Notes: a model not told the origin generated them from the sequence alone. DNA of 64,000 bases from Artemisia argyi (GCA_030686995.1 CM060696.1:113909949-113973948), one strand, 5' to 3'. Shown: positions 1 through 12,125, counted from the stretch's first letter. Made by a program: numbers and translations.

Positions 1-322
1 CTGCCGTGGAGTGTTGCTTATCACCAACAACCACAAGTAATCGTATTTGCCCCATGGGCCATATCTTTTCTCCTGTGAAGCCAGTCAGCGACATCGTGGC
101 CGGAATTAACTCACTTCGTATCTCTGGTCGCAACCTTTTGAAAAAATGTTCATACATGATGTCTGCAGATGCTCCTCCATCAACGTACATGCGGCGGATA
201 TCATGACCCCCTGTATTTATCTCGATGGTGAGCGGTTCCACTACTGCATTGTCCGCGGCCAGAGTGGGGAAAGAGATCTCGTTTCCGTAAGAAAACTTTT
301 GGCTAACCTTTTGCCTAGTCTT
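1..322 (-). pseudogene. Gypsy protease domain (partial, runs off the window)
   Basis: The minus-strand reading continues in frame from gag after a single TGA at 323-325. It contains the retropepsin active-site segment YVDGGASADIMYEH, with the catalytic Asp in D-G-G-A-S, followed by a conserved LTGFTGEKIWPMGQI-like flap region. In the intact family this aspartic protease cleaves the gag-pol polyprotein inside the virus-like particle. The coding sequence is still open at the left edge, so reverse transcriptase should follow outside the window. It is called a pseudogene because the parent reading frame carries stops upstream. Confidence 0.8.
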
Positions 323-2238
323 TCACTGCCATGATTGTATCATGTAGATGGTGTCAGCCTTATCCTTAGGTGTCTCTTTCTTGCTCCCATTCTTCTGTTT
401 GTCTTTTCCCTCCTTGATGTTCTTGACGAGGTGATCCAATTTGCCTTCTTTCACTAATTTATCAATTAGTTGGCGCAATTGGACACACTCGTTGGTGGTG
501 TGGCCCTTTTGTCCATGATATTCGCAGTACCCATTTCCTACGCGTCGATCCTCTGGGGTACGCATTAGTGGAGGTTTCGGGAAGTTTGCACCTTCTGTCA
601 CAAATATTTCCCTTGGAGTCTTTGTTAGTGGAGTGTATCTGTCATTATCTCGTCCGCTTCCCTGACTGCGGTAGCTTTTGCTGCGGTTGCTACTCTGGTC
701 ATTGGATTGTCTCCTGGGCTGTTCTTGTGACCTATAATTTGAGTAACCTTTCTTGCTATCCGCAGCAGCTTCTTCCCCTTGGATAAAGGACCTCGTGCGC
801 TTCATCAGTTCATCAAAGGTTTGGGGAACCTTATCATTTAACCTTCTAATAAGTTCTGGGTTATTGATCCCATTCATAAACCTTGAGATCATTAGTATTT
901 CAGGGCATGCCTTGACGTGTATGCATTCATCCTTATAGCACTCCACAAAAGCAATTGTGGATTCCCCTTGGCGTTGTTTTACCCTAGCAAGTTCGACAGG
1001 GTTCTTGGCGCACTTATTCCTTTGAGTAAGTTTAAGCGAAACGCCTTTCGTAACTCTTCGAACCCATCAATGCTTCATCGTGGTAGCTTACTAAACCAAG
1101 TTCGCGCATTCCTCACCAATGTGGAGTTAAACATGTGGCACCACACAGGTTGTGGCCAATTTTCAATAGTAGCGGCTGATTCGAAAATTTTTAGGTGGTC
1201 ATCAAGATCACCCGTCCCATCATATGTTTTAACATTGTCGGGCATGCACCTTCTCTTATCTTCTAAAAAATCGTTGATGCGCCGCGTGAATGCGTCAACC
1301 TTTTGGCGGCGCCAAGGAAGAGATATATCTTTGTCCTCCTCATCGCGATATCTTCTCTTGGACTTCCAGTGTCCTGTTTCTTTGTCCTCGTTGTCCGAGG
1401 AGTCACTTGAGGTTGAGTTGACCCTTTTGCAGCGCTTGCGCCTATTTTCCTCGGAGTCCGAGCTTGAAGGGCTTTCACTTGGGGAGTGCTGTCGCCCAAG
1501 CCTATCATGAACTCTTCTACTACTAGACCTTAGAGGGCTTTCGCTTGGTGAGCGTTGTCGTCCAAGTCTATCCTGAATCCTGCGACTACCAAGTCTAGCG
1601 TGGATATTGGTACGCCTTCCATCATCTTCATGCTCCTTCGAATACTGCCAATCAGCTTCTTCGTCATCCACAACTTTCCTTCCGACCCTAGTGAACACTG
1701 GAAGTCAGCAGCTATCCTTTTCGCGCCTCTCCTTCCGATAGCGCGGTGAGGATGCTTCATACTCAGGGCCGAAGTTGAGCCGGGCTTGCAGGCTCTGACT
1801 TGAACTTCTTTTCGCTTCCTCTTGCATAAGGGCAGCCAAGGTTTCGTAGTTTTGAGACACAAAATCACTTGGTGCTAATTCAAGCACGACTCCTTCTAGC
1901 GCGAGGATGTCTGTTTCCACATTAGGTCCCCTGTCTCGATTAGGCGCACATGGCGGGTCAGTGGTGTCCGCGATGGGCACCATTTGGTGGGGAGTGGTGA
2001 AAAGAGTGCACTGTAGATCTTCCGCGCTAGTGGTTGCCGTAGTGGCCTGGGTAGTCCCTGTAGGCAGTTCTACCGTTGGAAAGATCAGATCTAGGCCTGA
2101 TCCTTGGTGCCTGGGCGCACTGGTTGTTCCAGAGGCCTGCTTAGAGGTCGAATAACCTTGATGTTTCTTCCCTTGAGGGTCACCATGTGTTTTCTTCAAT
2201 TGCGGAGTCCGCTGGCTTGTGTTTCCATGCTTCGTCAT
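323..2238 (-). pseudogene. Gypsy gag, interrupted by three TGA codons and a frameshift
   Basis: The ATG is at 2238, about 38 nt after the LTR end. The N-terminal part is a low-complexity Ser/Arg/Asp region with two repeats of a LGRQ(R/H)SPSESP motif. Then comes a retrotransposon gag domain (YDGTGDLDDHLKIFESAA, later GESTIAFVECYK) and a knuckle-like CEYHGQKGHTTNEC. TGA stops are at 1705-1707, 1075-1077 and 323-325, and reading continues in the same frame after each. A frameshift lies near 1.00-1.03 kb. Gag would package the element RNA in cytoplasmic particles. The product is not expected to be full length now. Confidence 0.85.
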
Positions 2239-2257
2239 TCTAGTTCTTAGTGTAGGG

Positions 2258-2274
2258 TCCTACGGATGGCGCCA
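2258..2274 (-). promoter_or_regulatory. Primer binding site of the Gypsy element
   Basis: Two bases after the LTR end the minus strand reads TGGCGCCATCCGTAGGA. This has the TGG start expected for a sequence complementary to a tRNA 3' end and resembles the TGGCGCC-type sites of plant Gypsy elements. I cannot name the tRNA with certainty. Confidence 0.6.
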
Positions 2275-2276
2275 CT

Positions 2277-2765
2277 TGTTGATACAAAAGTTGGGCGTTC
2301 CTTGTTTGGGTTCCTGTTCTCGTATCAATTAGATCTTAATGCTTGAGACCTGCGCACTAAGAAAGCAAACAACACCGTTAGGCTTATCGTGGGATTGTCT
2401 CCCACGATTATCCTCCGGCGTGAGAGTAAGTAATCGGTTTTAGGGTTATAGTGAAGAGTTAGGGTTTTTAGATGATACCTCAATGAGAGCCGTGATATTC
2501 TTTATATAGACACGAAATCTTTATTGGCTTCGTGCTCCTTACTCTTCGGCGTATCTCGCCTTATCCGGTCTATTGATCTTTATCCCATAAATAAAAGATC
2601 ATTATCAAGACCATAAATAATATATTTGAGTTTGGGCTTTCGTGAGCCCAAATTGTTATTATGGTAGCCCAAATCATTATTATGATAGCCCACGCGTGAT
2701 GGGCTTCGGCATTAGTAGTGTCCATTGGTCGAGTTCGTGACCCGAGTGTGGACTATACGTCATCA
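2277..2765 (-). repeat. 5' LTR of the Gypsy element (about 489 bp)
   Basis: In element orientation it starts TGATGACGTATAG and ends TATCAACA just before the primer site, giving the usual TG...CA ends. A TATA box (TCTATATAAA on the minus strand) lies at 2501-2510. The right boundary at 2765 is inferred from the TG rule only, since the partner LTR is not in the window. Confidence 0.6.
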
Positions 2766-3691
2766 GAAGACATTTCATTATAAATGAGTCCTTAGTTGAT
2801 TATCATGGAGGGATACCAAGATAATGTTACAGCTATTATGAAACGAGAAACATTTCAGCCAAGATGGTGAGTTTCATATACATTTGTGGCGTCAAATGTT
2901 GGACGTGACCATGATCGAGAAGCGGCCACATGGATCAATGTTATTAGCGTTCTCTGATTCTGACGATTTATCCCAATGACCTGAGGATGTAAGACATTCG
3001 TCTTTGTTTCTCATTGAATTTAGACTTGGTTTCCAGTTATAGCGTGAAAGTGTAACGTTGTGTGCTAAGGTCAAGTTCAGTGAGTGATGTGTTAATAAAA
3101 CTTTAAATTTATAAGACTAGATTAACCGATTATTTTGACTAACACACGAGTAAAGTATAACCCTCGATGTAATCTAGTAATTTGGTAAGACCATATCGTC
3201 CCAAAGGATTGGCATGATTCTAGTTATCAAGTGTTTTGCAGAAAAGTATAGAAATTGTCACTATCAAAAGACTGGAGAAAATGATTAACTCCAAAGGGTA
3301 ATTTTGTTATAATATGAATGAAAGTATATTTGTTTAGGTTGAGGTCAGGAATGATAGATATTAAGGTAAGCACGCACAAACAATTATACAAGTATCGGTA
3401 ACCACAATAACAAGTATATCTACCCACAATGCAAGAAGTTCTTTCGACCTTTAATTCTAAGCAAGGTAGGTACATAAAGGATGGTTTGTGGTCGATAATA
3501 TAATACTTATGCTTCTCTTAACTTGGTCATTAGATATGAGATCAAGTCTTAAAAAATAGCAATACGAGGTTGTTTAATTATTTCATTAACCAATTTTCAC
3601 AAGGTTAATATCCGATTACCATAGACAAATAATCATGAAATTGCATCAAGTAGTAAATATCTACACTCAAACACCTTTTCATTCAGTTCCC
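2766..3691. other. No gene recognised
   Basis: This is AT-rich sequence between the Gypsy LTR and the gag start of the next element. Short open frames at 2892-3074 and 3227-3475 on the minus strand have no recognisable domain. I looked for the 5' LTR and methionine-tRNA primer site of the following Copia element here and found neither, so that element seems 5'-truncated, or its leader has diverged beyond recognition. Confidence 0.5.
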
Positions 3692-6546
3692 ATGGGAGAT
3701 ACAGGCTCTTCTGATGTTACTCTAAACAATGCCAACACTCTCACTCAACAGCTTCAACATGTTGCTTTCTCTAGCAGCAACGCCAAGTTTCCCTATCTCA
3801 AGAAAGATGAGTATGAGATTTGGGCCATGAAGATGCAGAACTGGATTGCCAGTGTTGACTTCAACCTATGGAATGTGATAGTGAATGGATGCAGTCCTAA
3901 AAAGAATGGAAAAGATCATAATGGCCTTTTTACTATCTTTCCTCCATCATCTGCGTAAGAAATCCTTGATGTACAAAGGGAGAACAAAGCAAGAACGATC
4001 TTGCTTCAAGCAATCCCTGATGACCACATGGGAGATTTTCACTCACTTAATGATCCCAGAGAAATCTGGATGGCCATAAAAACAAGATTCAGGGGCAATG
4101 AGGAATCTAAAAGGATGAGAAAGTCAATGCTTAAGCAGGAATTTCAGGAGTTCAGAATAACAGAAGAGGAGGGCATTCACAAGGGTTATGATAGGTTCCA
4201 GAAGATTCTGAGTCAGCTTCAAGCCAGGCCTGATAATAAGGAGGTTAATTCCAAGTTTCTAAGGGCTTTACCTCTTTCATAGTCTCAGGTCAGCATCTCA
4301 TTGAAGACTAAAGGTGGACTAGATTATCTCTCGTTTGATGACTTGTACAACAAGCTAAGAGCCCTGGAGCTTGATATCAAGGGCCACAACACATATGCAT
4401 CACCTCCATCACACTCTGCTTTTATAAGCACTAATTCTAACAAAGTGTCACATTCTCCAAGTCCAAGCCCTACCTCTACAACATTATCTTTCACAACTAC
4501 TGGTCTAAAGAGTTATCCGCAGACTAGCAATGTGATGGAAGATGTACTTCATTCGTTTGTTGCTGACTATGATCAAAAGCAACAACTAGCTTATGAAGAT
4601 TTTGAGCAGATAGAGGAGCTAGCATTGGAAGAGTTGGACTTAAAGTGGCAAACAGCAATGCTTTCTCTCAAAGTTAGAAGGTTTGAGCAAAAAGCTGGAA
4701 GAAAACTCAATGTTAATGGAAGAGATCCAGCTCGATTTGATAGGAGAAAGGTGAAGTGCTATTCATGTGGAGTGATTGGACACTTTTCAAGAGAGTGCAA
4801 GACTAAGAAGGTTGAAGATAATACAAGATATTCAGCCTACAAGAAGAAGGATTTGGAAGCTGGAGATTCCAAGGCTTTGGTGACTGTTGTGGATGCTTGC
4901 ATTGACTGGAATGAGCATGAAACTGATGATGCTGCAAGCAGTACTTCTCAGCAAATCTCCTGCTTGGCTAGTTGTGATGCTGAATTTGCCTTCATGGGAA
5001 TATCTCCTCAGGTATCTGATTGTGTTTTTGGGTGTGATATTACATATAATGCTCTTAAAGAAGCCTATGATGACATGGAACCAAAATATAAAACTAGTTT
5101 TATTGAAGCTCAATCTTATAAAGAAGCTGTTAAAACATTAGAAAAACAAAAAGTTTGGTTTCAACAAAATCAATTGGCTTATGAGGAGAAGATAAGAGTA
5201 TTAAAAAGGGACTTTGAGATGACTAGCAATGAGTTAAAATTTATTGAAAAAGAAAATGCTAGAATTGAATCAGAGAAACAAGTTTTGCAAGATAAGTTTG
5301 ATAAGGAAGTGGCTAGGCATAAAGAATGGCTAATTTCAGGTGATAAGTTAGCTAGTTTGCTCTATAATAGTCAGTCTGTAACATCTGAGATAGGTTTAGG
5401 TTTTTAGAAATATTTAGGTGCAGAGGTACACCATAATTTAGATAAGAAAAGTAAGAGTAACCCTGAACCTGTAAAATTCTTAAAAGAAGGTGAGATGCAT
5501 GCAGTTCCAGGACCAATTAGAAGAGTATTTATGCCCACCACCACTACCTCAGACTTTGATGGTTCACACCATTTGTATGGCAAAAAGTCTAATGACTTGC
5601 CAAACCCTATTTGTAAAACTAATAACTCTGACTCTCCCAATACCATAGGAACCTCTAAGCCCACAACCCACCATTTGGACTTAAATGAATCACAGATGCA
5701 TACCGGCACTAGGACTAATGACTCCCCTGACTCTAGTAGTGTCTCTAGTAATGATTCTAATGAATGTGTCTCTTGTTCTTTCAGGGACAAGACCTCAGAG
5801 ACCTATACCTCTAGTTATGCCAGTTGTGATTCCAAGACCAAGTCAGATTCACCCAAGTCCTCATCAAAGCTTTCTGTCAAGTCCTCTTACAAGTCTGCTG
5901 ACTCTAGAGTTGCTGCTGATGAAGTTATTTCAAAGACAACTTCTCCTGAAGACTTGTTATTTACTTCTTTCAAAAACAGTTCCTTTCAGTCATTACAAAA
6001 CAATTCTATTTATGGTGTTTGTTTGAATAATTTTGTGGTTGATAAGACATCTTTTAGATTGAAAATCTTCTAAAAAGAAGAAGTGTTTTGTTTGTGGAAG
6101 TAAATTGCATTTGATTATGGATTGTGATTTTTATGAAAAGAGGATGGGTGTTTCTGTTGCTCCTAATAGACTTAGACCAAAGTGGACCGATGTTCATTCC
6201 AAACCTTCATGTGTTCCACAGGCAACCTACACCACCAGCAGAACCAACTCAGTTTCTGCTGATAGGTCTGTTCCTGCTGGTGGATCTGTTTCTGCTAGTA
6301 GATATTTGGCTGCTGATAGGAATAGATATGTTGCTAGACCATTTTCTGGATATCATCATAATTACTTTCAAAATGTTTTTAGGAAGGGCATATTGGGATT
6401 CTGCTGTAAAGTCCTCAGCAGATTGTTCTTGGAAATTTAATAGACCTATTGCATACAGGGGTTCCAGGAACAATGGTGGATCTAACTCATCTACATGGCT
6501 TCATTATAATGATCCACAAGGCAGGCTCAAGTCTTTCAAGACTTGA
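3692..6546 (+). pseudogene. Sirevirus-like gag with two zinc knuckles
   Basis: Translation starts at the ATG at 3692. The N-terminal half carries a UBN2-type gag domain (KFPYLKKDEYEIWAMKMQNW). A CCHC knuckle CYSCGVIGHFSREC lies near 4756-4797 and is followed by a coiled-coil-like Glu/Lys stretch (about 5060-5340) and a long Ser/Thr-rich segment. A second knuckle CFVCGSKLHLIMDC lies near 6081-6125 in a shifted frame. Stops occur at 3956-3958 (TAA), 4280-4282 (TAG) and 5405-5407 (TAG). Frameshifts lie near 6.07 and 6.4 kb. The segment around 6240-6330 repeats Ser/Ala-Ala-Asp units coded by a CTGCTGAT motif found across the element. Confidence 0.8.
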
Positions 6547-6617
6547 GTCTCTCTATGGCACTCATGTTGTTGTATATTTTGTTGTTGTAGGGATATCCTC
6601 TTTTAAATAAAGACTTA

Positions 6618-7916
6618 GGTATTGTTGATACTGGTTGCTCTAGAAGCATGTCTAGGAATCAAGAGAAGCTACATGATTTTGTGCCTTTTAATGGAGGCAA
6701 AGTGACATTTGGAAGTGGAGAAGGAAGGATCACTGGTAAAGGAACCATCAGAAATCCAAAGGTGGATTTTGAGAATGTCTATTATGTGAAGGAGTTACAA
6801 AACTTTAATTTGTTCTCTGTTTCGCAAATTTGTGACAAAAAGATTCCTATGCTATTCACTGGGGAGGACTGTCTCATTCTTTCACAAGACTTCAAAATAC
6901 CTGATGAAAGTCATGTATTGCTAAGCGTTCCAAGAAATCATAATCTTTACACCTTCAACTTGAATGATGTCAAGCCAAAAGGTAATCTAGCATGTTTGGT
7001 GGCTAACGCATCCTTGGATGAATCTAGAAAATGGCGCAGAAGGATGGCACATGTAAACTTCAAGGTTATCAACAAGCTTTCTAAAGATGGACTGGTTTAT
7101 GGACTTCCTTCCAAGATATTCACTAATGAACATAACTGTGTTGCATGCAACAAAGGAAAGCAACACAAGGCTTCTTATAAAGCTATTAAAGCTGTGAGCA
7201 CCATCTCAGAACCATTGCAGTTGCTTCATATGGATCTTTTTGGTCCAACATCCATCAGGAGTATTGACCATAAGTACTTCTGTCTGGTGATCACTAATAC
7301 TTATAGTAGATTTAGTTGGGCATTATTTTTGGGGACTAAAGACCAAACTTTTTAGACTCTAAAAGAATTTATGGCTCTCATTGAAAACCAACTTAACAAA
7401 AAGATCAAAGGAATCAGGTGTGACAATGGGACAGAGTTCAAAAATGCCAATCTCATTGAACTCTGTGGGACAAAGGGTATAAAAAGGGATTATAGCAATC
7501 CTGGGACTCCACAACAGAATGGAGTTACAGAGAGGAAGAATAGAACCCTGATAGAGGCTGCAAGATCCATGCTTGTTGACTCTAAACTTCCCACTATGTT
7601 TTGGACTGAAGTTATGTACTACTAAACTTCCCACTTGTTGACTCTAAACTTCCCACTATGTTATGTACTAAATAGGGTTTTGATTACAAGACCACATAAT
7701 AAAACACCCTATGAGCTTTTGACTGGGAAGAAACCTACCATTGAGTACTTGAAACCTTTTGGATGTCAAGTGACTATTCTGAATACAAGTGATCACTTAG
7801 GAAAGTTTGAAGAAAAAGCTACTGAAGGGTATATAGTTGGTTACTCAGCTCATAGCAAGGCTTACAGGGTATATAATTTGGCTGCTTAGAAGATTGAAGA
7901 GACTCTTAACCTGAGA
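6618..7916 (+). pseudogene. Copia protease and integrase
   Basis: The protease begins with VDTGCSRSMSRN (active-site Asp near 6624). The integrase zinc-binding part follows (HVNFKVINKL, then CVACNKGKQH). The catalytic triad is present: Asp in LHMDLFGP, Asp in RCDNGTEF and Glu in TERKNR. Breaks are TAG at 7353-7355, TAG at 7887-7889, and a short duplication in which CTTGTTGACTCTAAACTTCC recurs about 63 bp downstream (about 7570 and 7633), bringing an in-frame TAA. After it the frame resumes with the GKKP...LKPFGCQV region typical of Copia integrase C-termini. The function in an intact element is polyprotein cleavage and cDNA integration. Confidence 0.85.
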
Positions 7917-10837
7917 TTTTTGGAAGACAATGAAAATGTACAGGGTAAAGGTCCTGAATGGAACTTTGACCTTGACTACTTGACAGATCACTTAGGGTAT
8001 GCAAGATTTAAAACTAACCCTTCTGCAGGTACACAAGAGTCACCTACTAACATTGCAGGTACCCTGGAAGATGACTCTGACAGCGATTCAGAATGTGATG
8101 AACCCACTATTGTTGTTTCTTCTCTCCCTATTCATGTTGTAGGTCCTACTAACAAAGAAGCCTCTGATGTCAAAGTTGCTGATGATGTGGAAAACTCAAC
8201 TTATGCAGAAGATCTTGCTAGACTCAAAAAGTAAGAGCATGCAGCAACTGAAGAAGCTAAAAGGCTTGGTCTTGAGTTTGCTCAGGATACTGAGGCACTC
8301 TTGAGACAAGCTGCTCTTGATGCCAGCAGAAATCCAGTTTCTGCTGACAGGTCTCCTTTTGCTGCTGATGCCAATTCTCCTGAAGGCATTTCTGGTGTTG
8401 TACCTGTTTCCACTGCCACATCCACAAGTTTAGATGAACCTTTTGGCAGGTTTCCAGGCCCCTCAGACCTTGGCAATCATGAACAAAGTGTTGGCATTTT
8501 TCAATCAGCTTCTTATGATGATGACTTTGCTCTAACTCTGACCTTTCTTGAAACTTCTGTTGATGTTAATCCTGTTCCCAATAAGAGGATCAACACCATT
8601 CATCCTCAAACCAATATACTTGGTGATCCCAATGCTATGGTTCTAACCAGAAGTGTAGTGAAAAAGACACAATTTGGACAATGTGCTTTTCTCACTTATG
8701 TTTCAAATCAAAAGAGGGACAATCATACAGATCAACAACATTGTCTGTTTGCTTGTTTCTTATCACAAGTAGAACCAACCAGCATTAAACAAGCTTTAAG
8801 TGAACCTAGTTGGGTAGAGGCTATGCAGGAAGAGATGCAACAATTCAAGAATCAAGATGTATGGGTACTTGTTGATCTACCTGCAAGTAAATTTGCAATT
8901 GGAACCAAGTGGATTTTAAAATGCAAGAGGGATGCAAGAGGAATTGTGGTCAGAAACAAAGCAAGATTGGTGGCTCAGGGTTTTAGACAAGAAGAAGGGA
9001 TTGATTATGATGAAGTTTTTGCACCTGTTGCTAGAGTTGAGGCTATAAGGTTGTTTTTGGCCTTTACCTCATACATGGGTTTTGTGGTACATCAGATGGA
9101 TGTTAAGAGTGCCTTTCTCTATGGCAAGATTGAAGAGGAAGTCTATGTCACTCAGCCACAAGGTTTTGAAAACAAACAACATCCAAAGAAGGTGTACAAG
9201 GTTGTCAAGGCACTTTATGGACTTCATCAAGCACCAAGAGCCTGGTATGCAAGGTTATCTACATTCCTATTGGAGCATGGCTATAGAAGAGGAGCAATTG
9301 ACAAGACTCTCTTCATTAAGAAGAACATCAGGGATATCATTCTTGTTCAAATATATGTGGATGATATCATTTTTGGCACCACAAAGGAAGCTTGGTGCAG
9401 AGAATTTGAAGATTTGATGAAAAGTGAATTTCAAATGAGTGCAATGGGGGGAACTGACATTTTTCTTAGGGCTACAAGTCAAACAACAAACTGAAGGGAT
9501 CTTTATCCATCAGGAGAAATATGTTAAAGACATCTTGAAAAAGTTTGACTTTGAGCTATTGAGGACTGCAACTACTCCCTATGAACCTCCAAAGCCTAAG
9601 AATCAGAATGAACCAGATGAAGCTGTTAATGTTCATCTATACAGATCCATGATTGGCTCACTCATGTATCTCACAGCTTCAAGACCTGACATCACTTTTG
9701 CTGTCAGTGCTTGCTCAAGACACCAAGTCACTCCATTGACTTCTCACCTAAATGCAGTGAAGAAGATTTTCAAGTACCTAAAAGGCCAACCTAAGTTAGG
9801 TCTTTGGTATTGTTGGGATATGAAGATCAAAGTACTGCTATGTCAAAGTACTGCTCAATAGTCAACATGCTGATCAAAAGTACTGCTAGTTATTGAAGAA
9901 TATTCAAAGTACTTCGAAGAACAAGGACTAATATGCAATAATGTTTAAGGATTATTATGTAATATTATATGAATGTTCTAGAATTAATTAAGGATAATTT
10001 ACTTGTCGTTCAAGTAATTATTGTAAACCGACTTAAGGTTTTCCTTGAAGCCTATAAAAGGAGCCTTAAGATGGTATTAGATATATGAGTTTTAGAGTTT
10101 TACATTGCGATTTCTAGAAAACGATTTTAGTGAAGTTAGGGATTGTTAGTGAATCTGTATTTAGAGAAGCAGGTTCAAGAGTTGGTTTTAATATAATTCA
10201 AAGTTCTTCTTAGCTTTGTGTTAGTAGATTCCGCATACTTTACAAAGTAATATCAGTGTTTCAATATTAATTATTTTGAATTATTCAAGATTGTTAAAAC
10301 ATTATGAGCTACAAAAGTAGTTTGGTCAGAGTATATCGATCCAACAGGTATCCAAGAGACTCACCATTTGTGTTGGAAGCATACAGTGACAGTGACTATG
10401 CTGGAGCTAATTTGGACAGGAAATCCACAACAAGAGGTTGTCAATTTCTTGGTAGAAGGCTAATTTCTTTGCAGTGCAAGAAACAAACCATTGTGGCCAC
10501 CTCCTCTACTGAAGCAGAATATGTTGCTGCTGCTAACTGTTGTGGTCAGGTACTTTGGATTTAAAATCAAATGCTGGATTATGGGTTCAACTTCATGAAC
10601 ACTAAAATCTATATTGATAATCGAAGTACCATTTCAATTGTTAAAAATCCAGTCTTTCATCAAAGAACTAAACATATTGAAATAAGGCACCATTTTATTA
10701 GAGATGCAAATGAGAAACATTTAATACAGGTGCTTAAAATTCATACTGATGATAATGTGGCTGATTTATTAACAAAGGCTTTTGATGGACCTAGGTTTAA
10801 CCACTTAGTTGTCCACATTGGGATGGTTACCCCTTGA
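7917..10837 (+). pseudogene. Copia reverse transcriptase and RNase H, split by a solo LTR
   Basis: A linker region with TAA at 8232-8234 leads into the RVT_2 domain from about 8780: WVEAMQEEMQQF, KARLVAQGFRQEEGIDY, MDVKSAFLYG, and the catalytic YVDD near 9355. A frameshift lies near 9.46 kb. The RNase H domain (EAYSDSDYAG, TEAEYVAAANCCGQVLW, then YIDNRSTI) is interrupted by the solo LTR at 9811-10346. A TAA lies at 10562-10564 and the natural stop at 10835-10837. Removing the LTR plus one target copy (541 bp) brings both halves into the same frame, so the domain was whole before that insertion. Confidence 0.9.
9811..10346 (+). mobile_element. Solo LTR (536 bp) inserted in the RNase H domain
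   Basis: It starts TGTTGGGATATGAAGATC and ends ATATCGATCCAACA, giving inverted ends TGTTGG/CCAACA. It is flanked by a perfect 5-bp direct repeat GGTAT (9806-9810 and 10347-10351). A TATA box TATAAAAG lies at 10053-10060. The host frame is restored when it is removed. No internal region or second LTR is present, so it probably remained after LTR-LTR recombination. It is not similar by eye to the other LTRs in this window. Confidence 0.93.
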
Positions 10838-10844
10838 ATGCTAT

Positions 10845-10900
10845 GTTTGAGGGGAGGCATAAGCCTGAGGGGGAGGCATATGCCTTTGGGGAGGATTGTA
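10845..10900 (+). promoter_or_regulatory. Repeated polypurine tracts after pol
   Basis: Three G/A runs follow the pol stop: TGAGGGGAGG, TGAGGGGGAGG and TTTGGGGAGGA. They are separated by the near-palindromes GGCATAAGCC and GGCATATGCC. A polypurine tract primes plus-strand synthesis in LTR elements. Several copies well upstream of the 3' LTR are a trait I associate with Sireviruses. Confidence 0.6.
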
Positions 10901-11247
10901 ATTGATGTTGTAAACTTTGTATATTAGTATGTTTACTAACTTTGTTTTGCAGGTTTATTTCTAATTAGACTAACAAGTATGTATAAGTTTGTCTTCTGTG
11001 TTCTGTTTTAGTGTTTGGCTTGCAGGTTCCTGTTTCTGCTGATGAACAAAGATCCATACATCAAACATCAGTAGAATAAGAGTTAACAGAAAATTTAAAA
11101 GTTTATTCATTAATAACATTCAGGATTACATCAGCAAACAACCAAACATGATTCAGGATTACAAGGGAGATCAACAAACAACCAAACAACCTAACAACCA
11201 GCAACCTCTAAAGACAACAACACCACAACCTTCACCTACCCAAACTC
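10901..11247 (+). other. Non-coding spacer; 3' flank of antisense gene 1
   Basis: No coding signal is seen on the plus strand. On the minus strand this would be the 3' untranslated region of the antisense gene ending at 11248. An AATAAA-type signal (TGAATAAAC on the minus strand) lies near 11100-11108. Confidence 0.4.
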
Positions 11248-11664
11248 CTACTCCATCTTCCTCTTCCCTTTTCCCAGGTCCTTGGGGTTAGGCATCCTCT
11301 TGTGGACCCCTCTGGACTGCATAGATTTGTCCCATAGTTTGGGAGCAGCAAGCCCAAGGACAACCTTGGGTGGAACCTTGTACCTTTGGGAAGATTGAGG
11401 CTTCACAGGGACTGAGATCTTCCTCATATCAGCACAAACCCTTTCCATTTCACTGGTGAGGAACTCAGTGACTGGAGTGAAGTCTGGGAGAACAACTGCT
11501 AGGGGAGTTGGAGCTTCCTCTGTTTCCTCTTATGAGGAAGGAGATGGATAGACCTTAGAAGGTCCCTCACCAAGGTAGTAGTATGATCTCTTGATTTGGG
11601 GGACATCAAAGGTGGAAGAAGATGAGTCAGAGGAAATTTCAATAACATTGAACTTAGGCTTCAT
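11248..11664 (-). pseudogene. Antisense gene 1 in the Sirevirus-like element (one stop)
   Basis: The ATG is at 11664 and the frame runs to the stop at 11248-11250, with one TAA at 11530-11532. Family not recognised. The N-terminus KFNVIEISSDSSSSTF is a short hydrophobic strand followed by Ser/Asp, the centre has Pro and Lys, and the last residues are basic (DLGKGKRKME). A TATA box lies about 80 nt upstream. N-terminus, C-terminus, promoter spacing and 3' flank all resemble antisense gene 2, so the two look like a tandem duplicate. They run opposite to gag-pol. A larger frame starting at 11787 exists, but the ATG at 11664 gives the match to the paralogue. Confidence 0.6.
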
Positions 11665-11743
11665 GATTGAGGTGTTTGGAAAGATTTTGGTGTGGTTGGT
11701 GTTAGTGTGTAATTGATTTGGGTAGCTTGTGACTTGAAGACCT

Positions 11744-11752
11744 CTTTTTATA
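11744..11752 (-). promoter_or_regulatory. TATA box of antisense gene 1
   Basis: The minus strand reads TATAAAAAG about 80 nt before the ATG at 11664. The spacing matches that of antisense gene 2, and a CCATTAA element occurs upstream in both. Confidence 0.5.
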
Positions 11753-12125
11753 GAACTGAGTTGAAGTTTAATGTGAGTTAATGTCACTTAATGGGAGGTA
11801 GTTGAGTCTGTGCTAATTACTAATTTTGCAAGTTGACCATAAAAAGGATTCTACGGGTGAATTCTACTAAGGTTTAACCAATTGCTGCTGATGATACAAG
11901 TTGATCATAAAAAGATCTTTTATATGTGTTCCTGCTGATAGCTCCTACCTAGTTTGTTTACATCCGTGGAATGGACATTCATCAGTAGCATGACAATCAA
12001 GTGATGAGCAACAAAAGCAACAAAGTTTTCATTAATAAGCATCCAAAAGTACAAGAAGCATTGAAGATTACAAGTTACAAACAAGCAAAACAATCCCAAA
12101 ACCTAGCCTATCAACCCTAACCCCA

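Larger units (their letters stand above)
1..2765 (-). mobile_element. 5' part of a Ty3/Gypsy retrotransposon, cut by the window edge
   Basis: Read on the minus strand the order is 5' LTR (2277-2765), primer binding site, gag, protease, then the window edge. The rest of pol and the 3' LTR would lie outside the window. Gag and protease share one reading frame apart from one frameshift. The wording of the protease and the gag with a CX2H-type knuckle resemble the non-chromoviral Tat group of plant Gypsy elements; that lineage call is inference. The only breaks seen are three TGA codons and one frameshift, so decay is moderate. No target duplication can be checked because the other end is missing. 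Confidence 0.85.

Noticed and set aside
2892..3475. Two short minus-strand frames as remnants of a host gene
   Set aside because: No recognisable domain, and codon content looks like AT-rich non-coding DNA.
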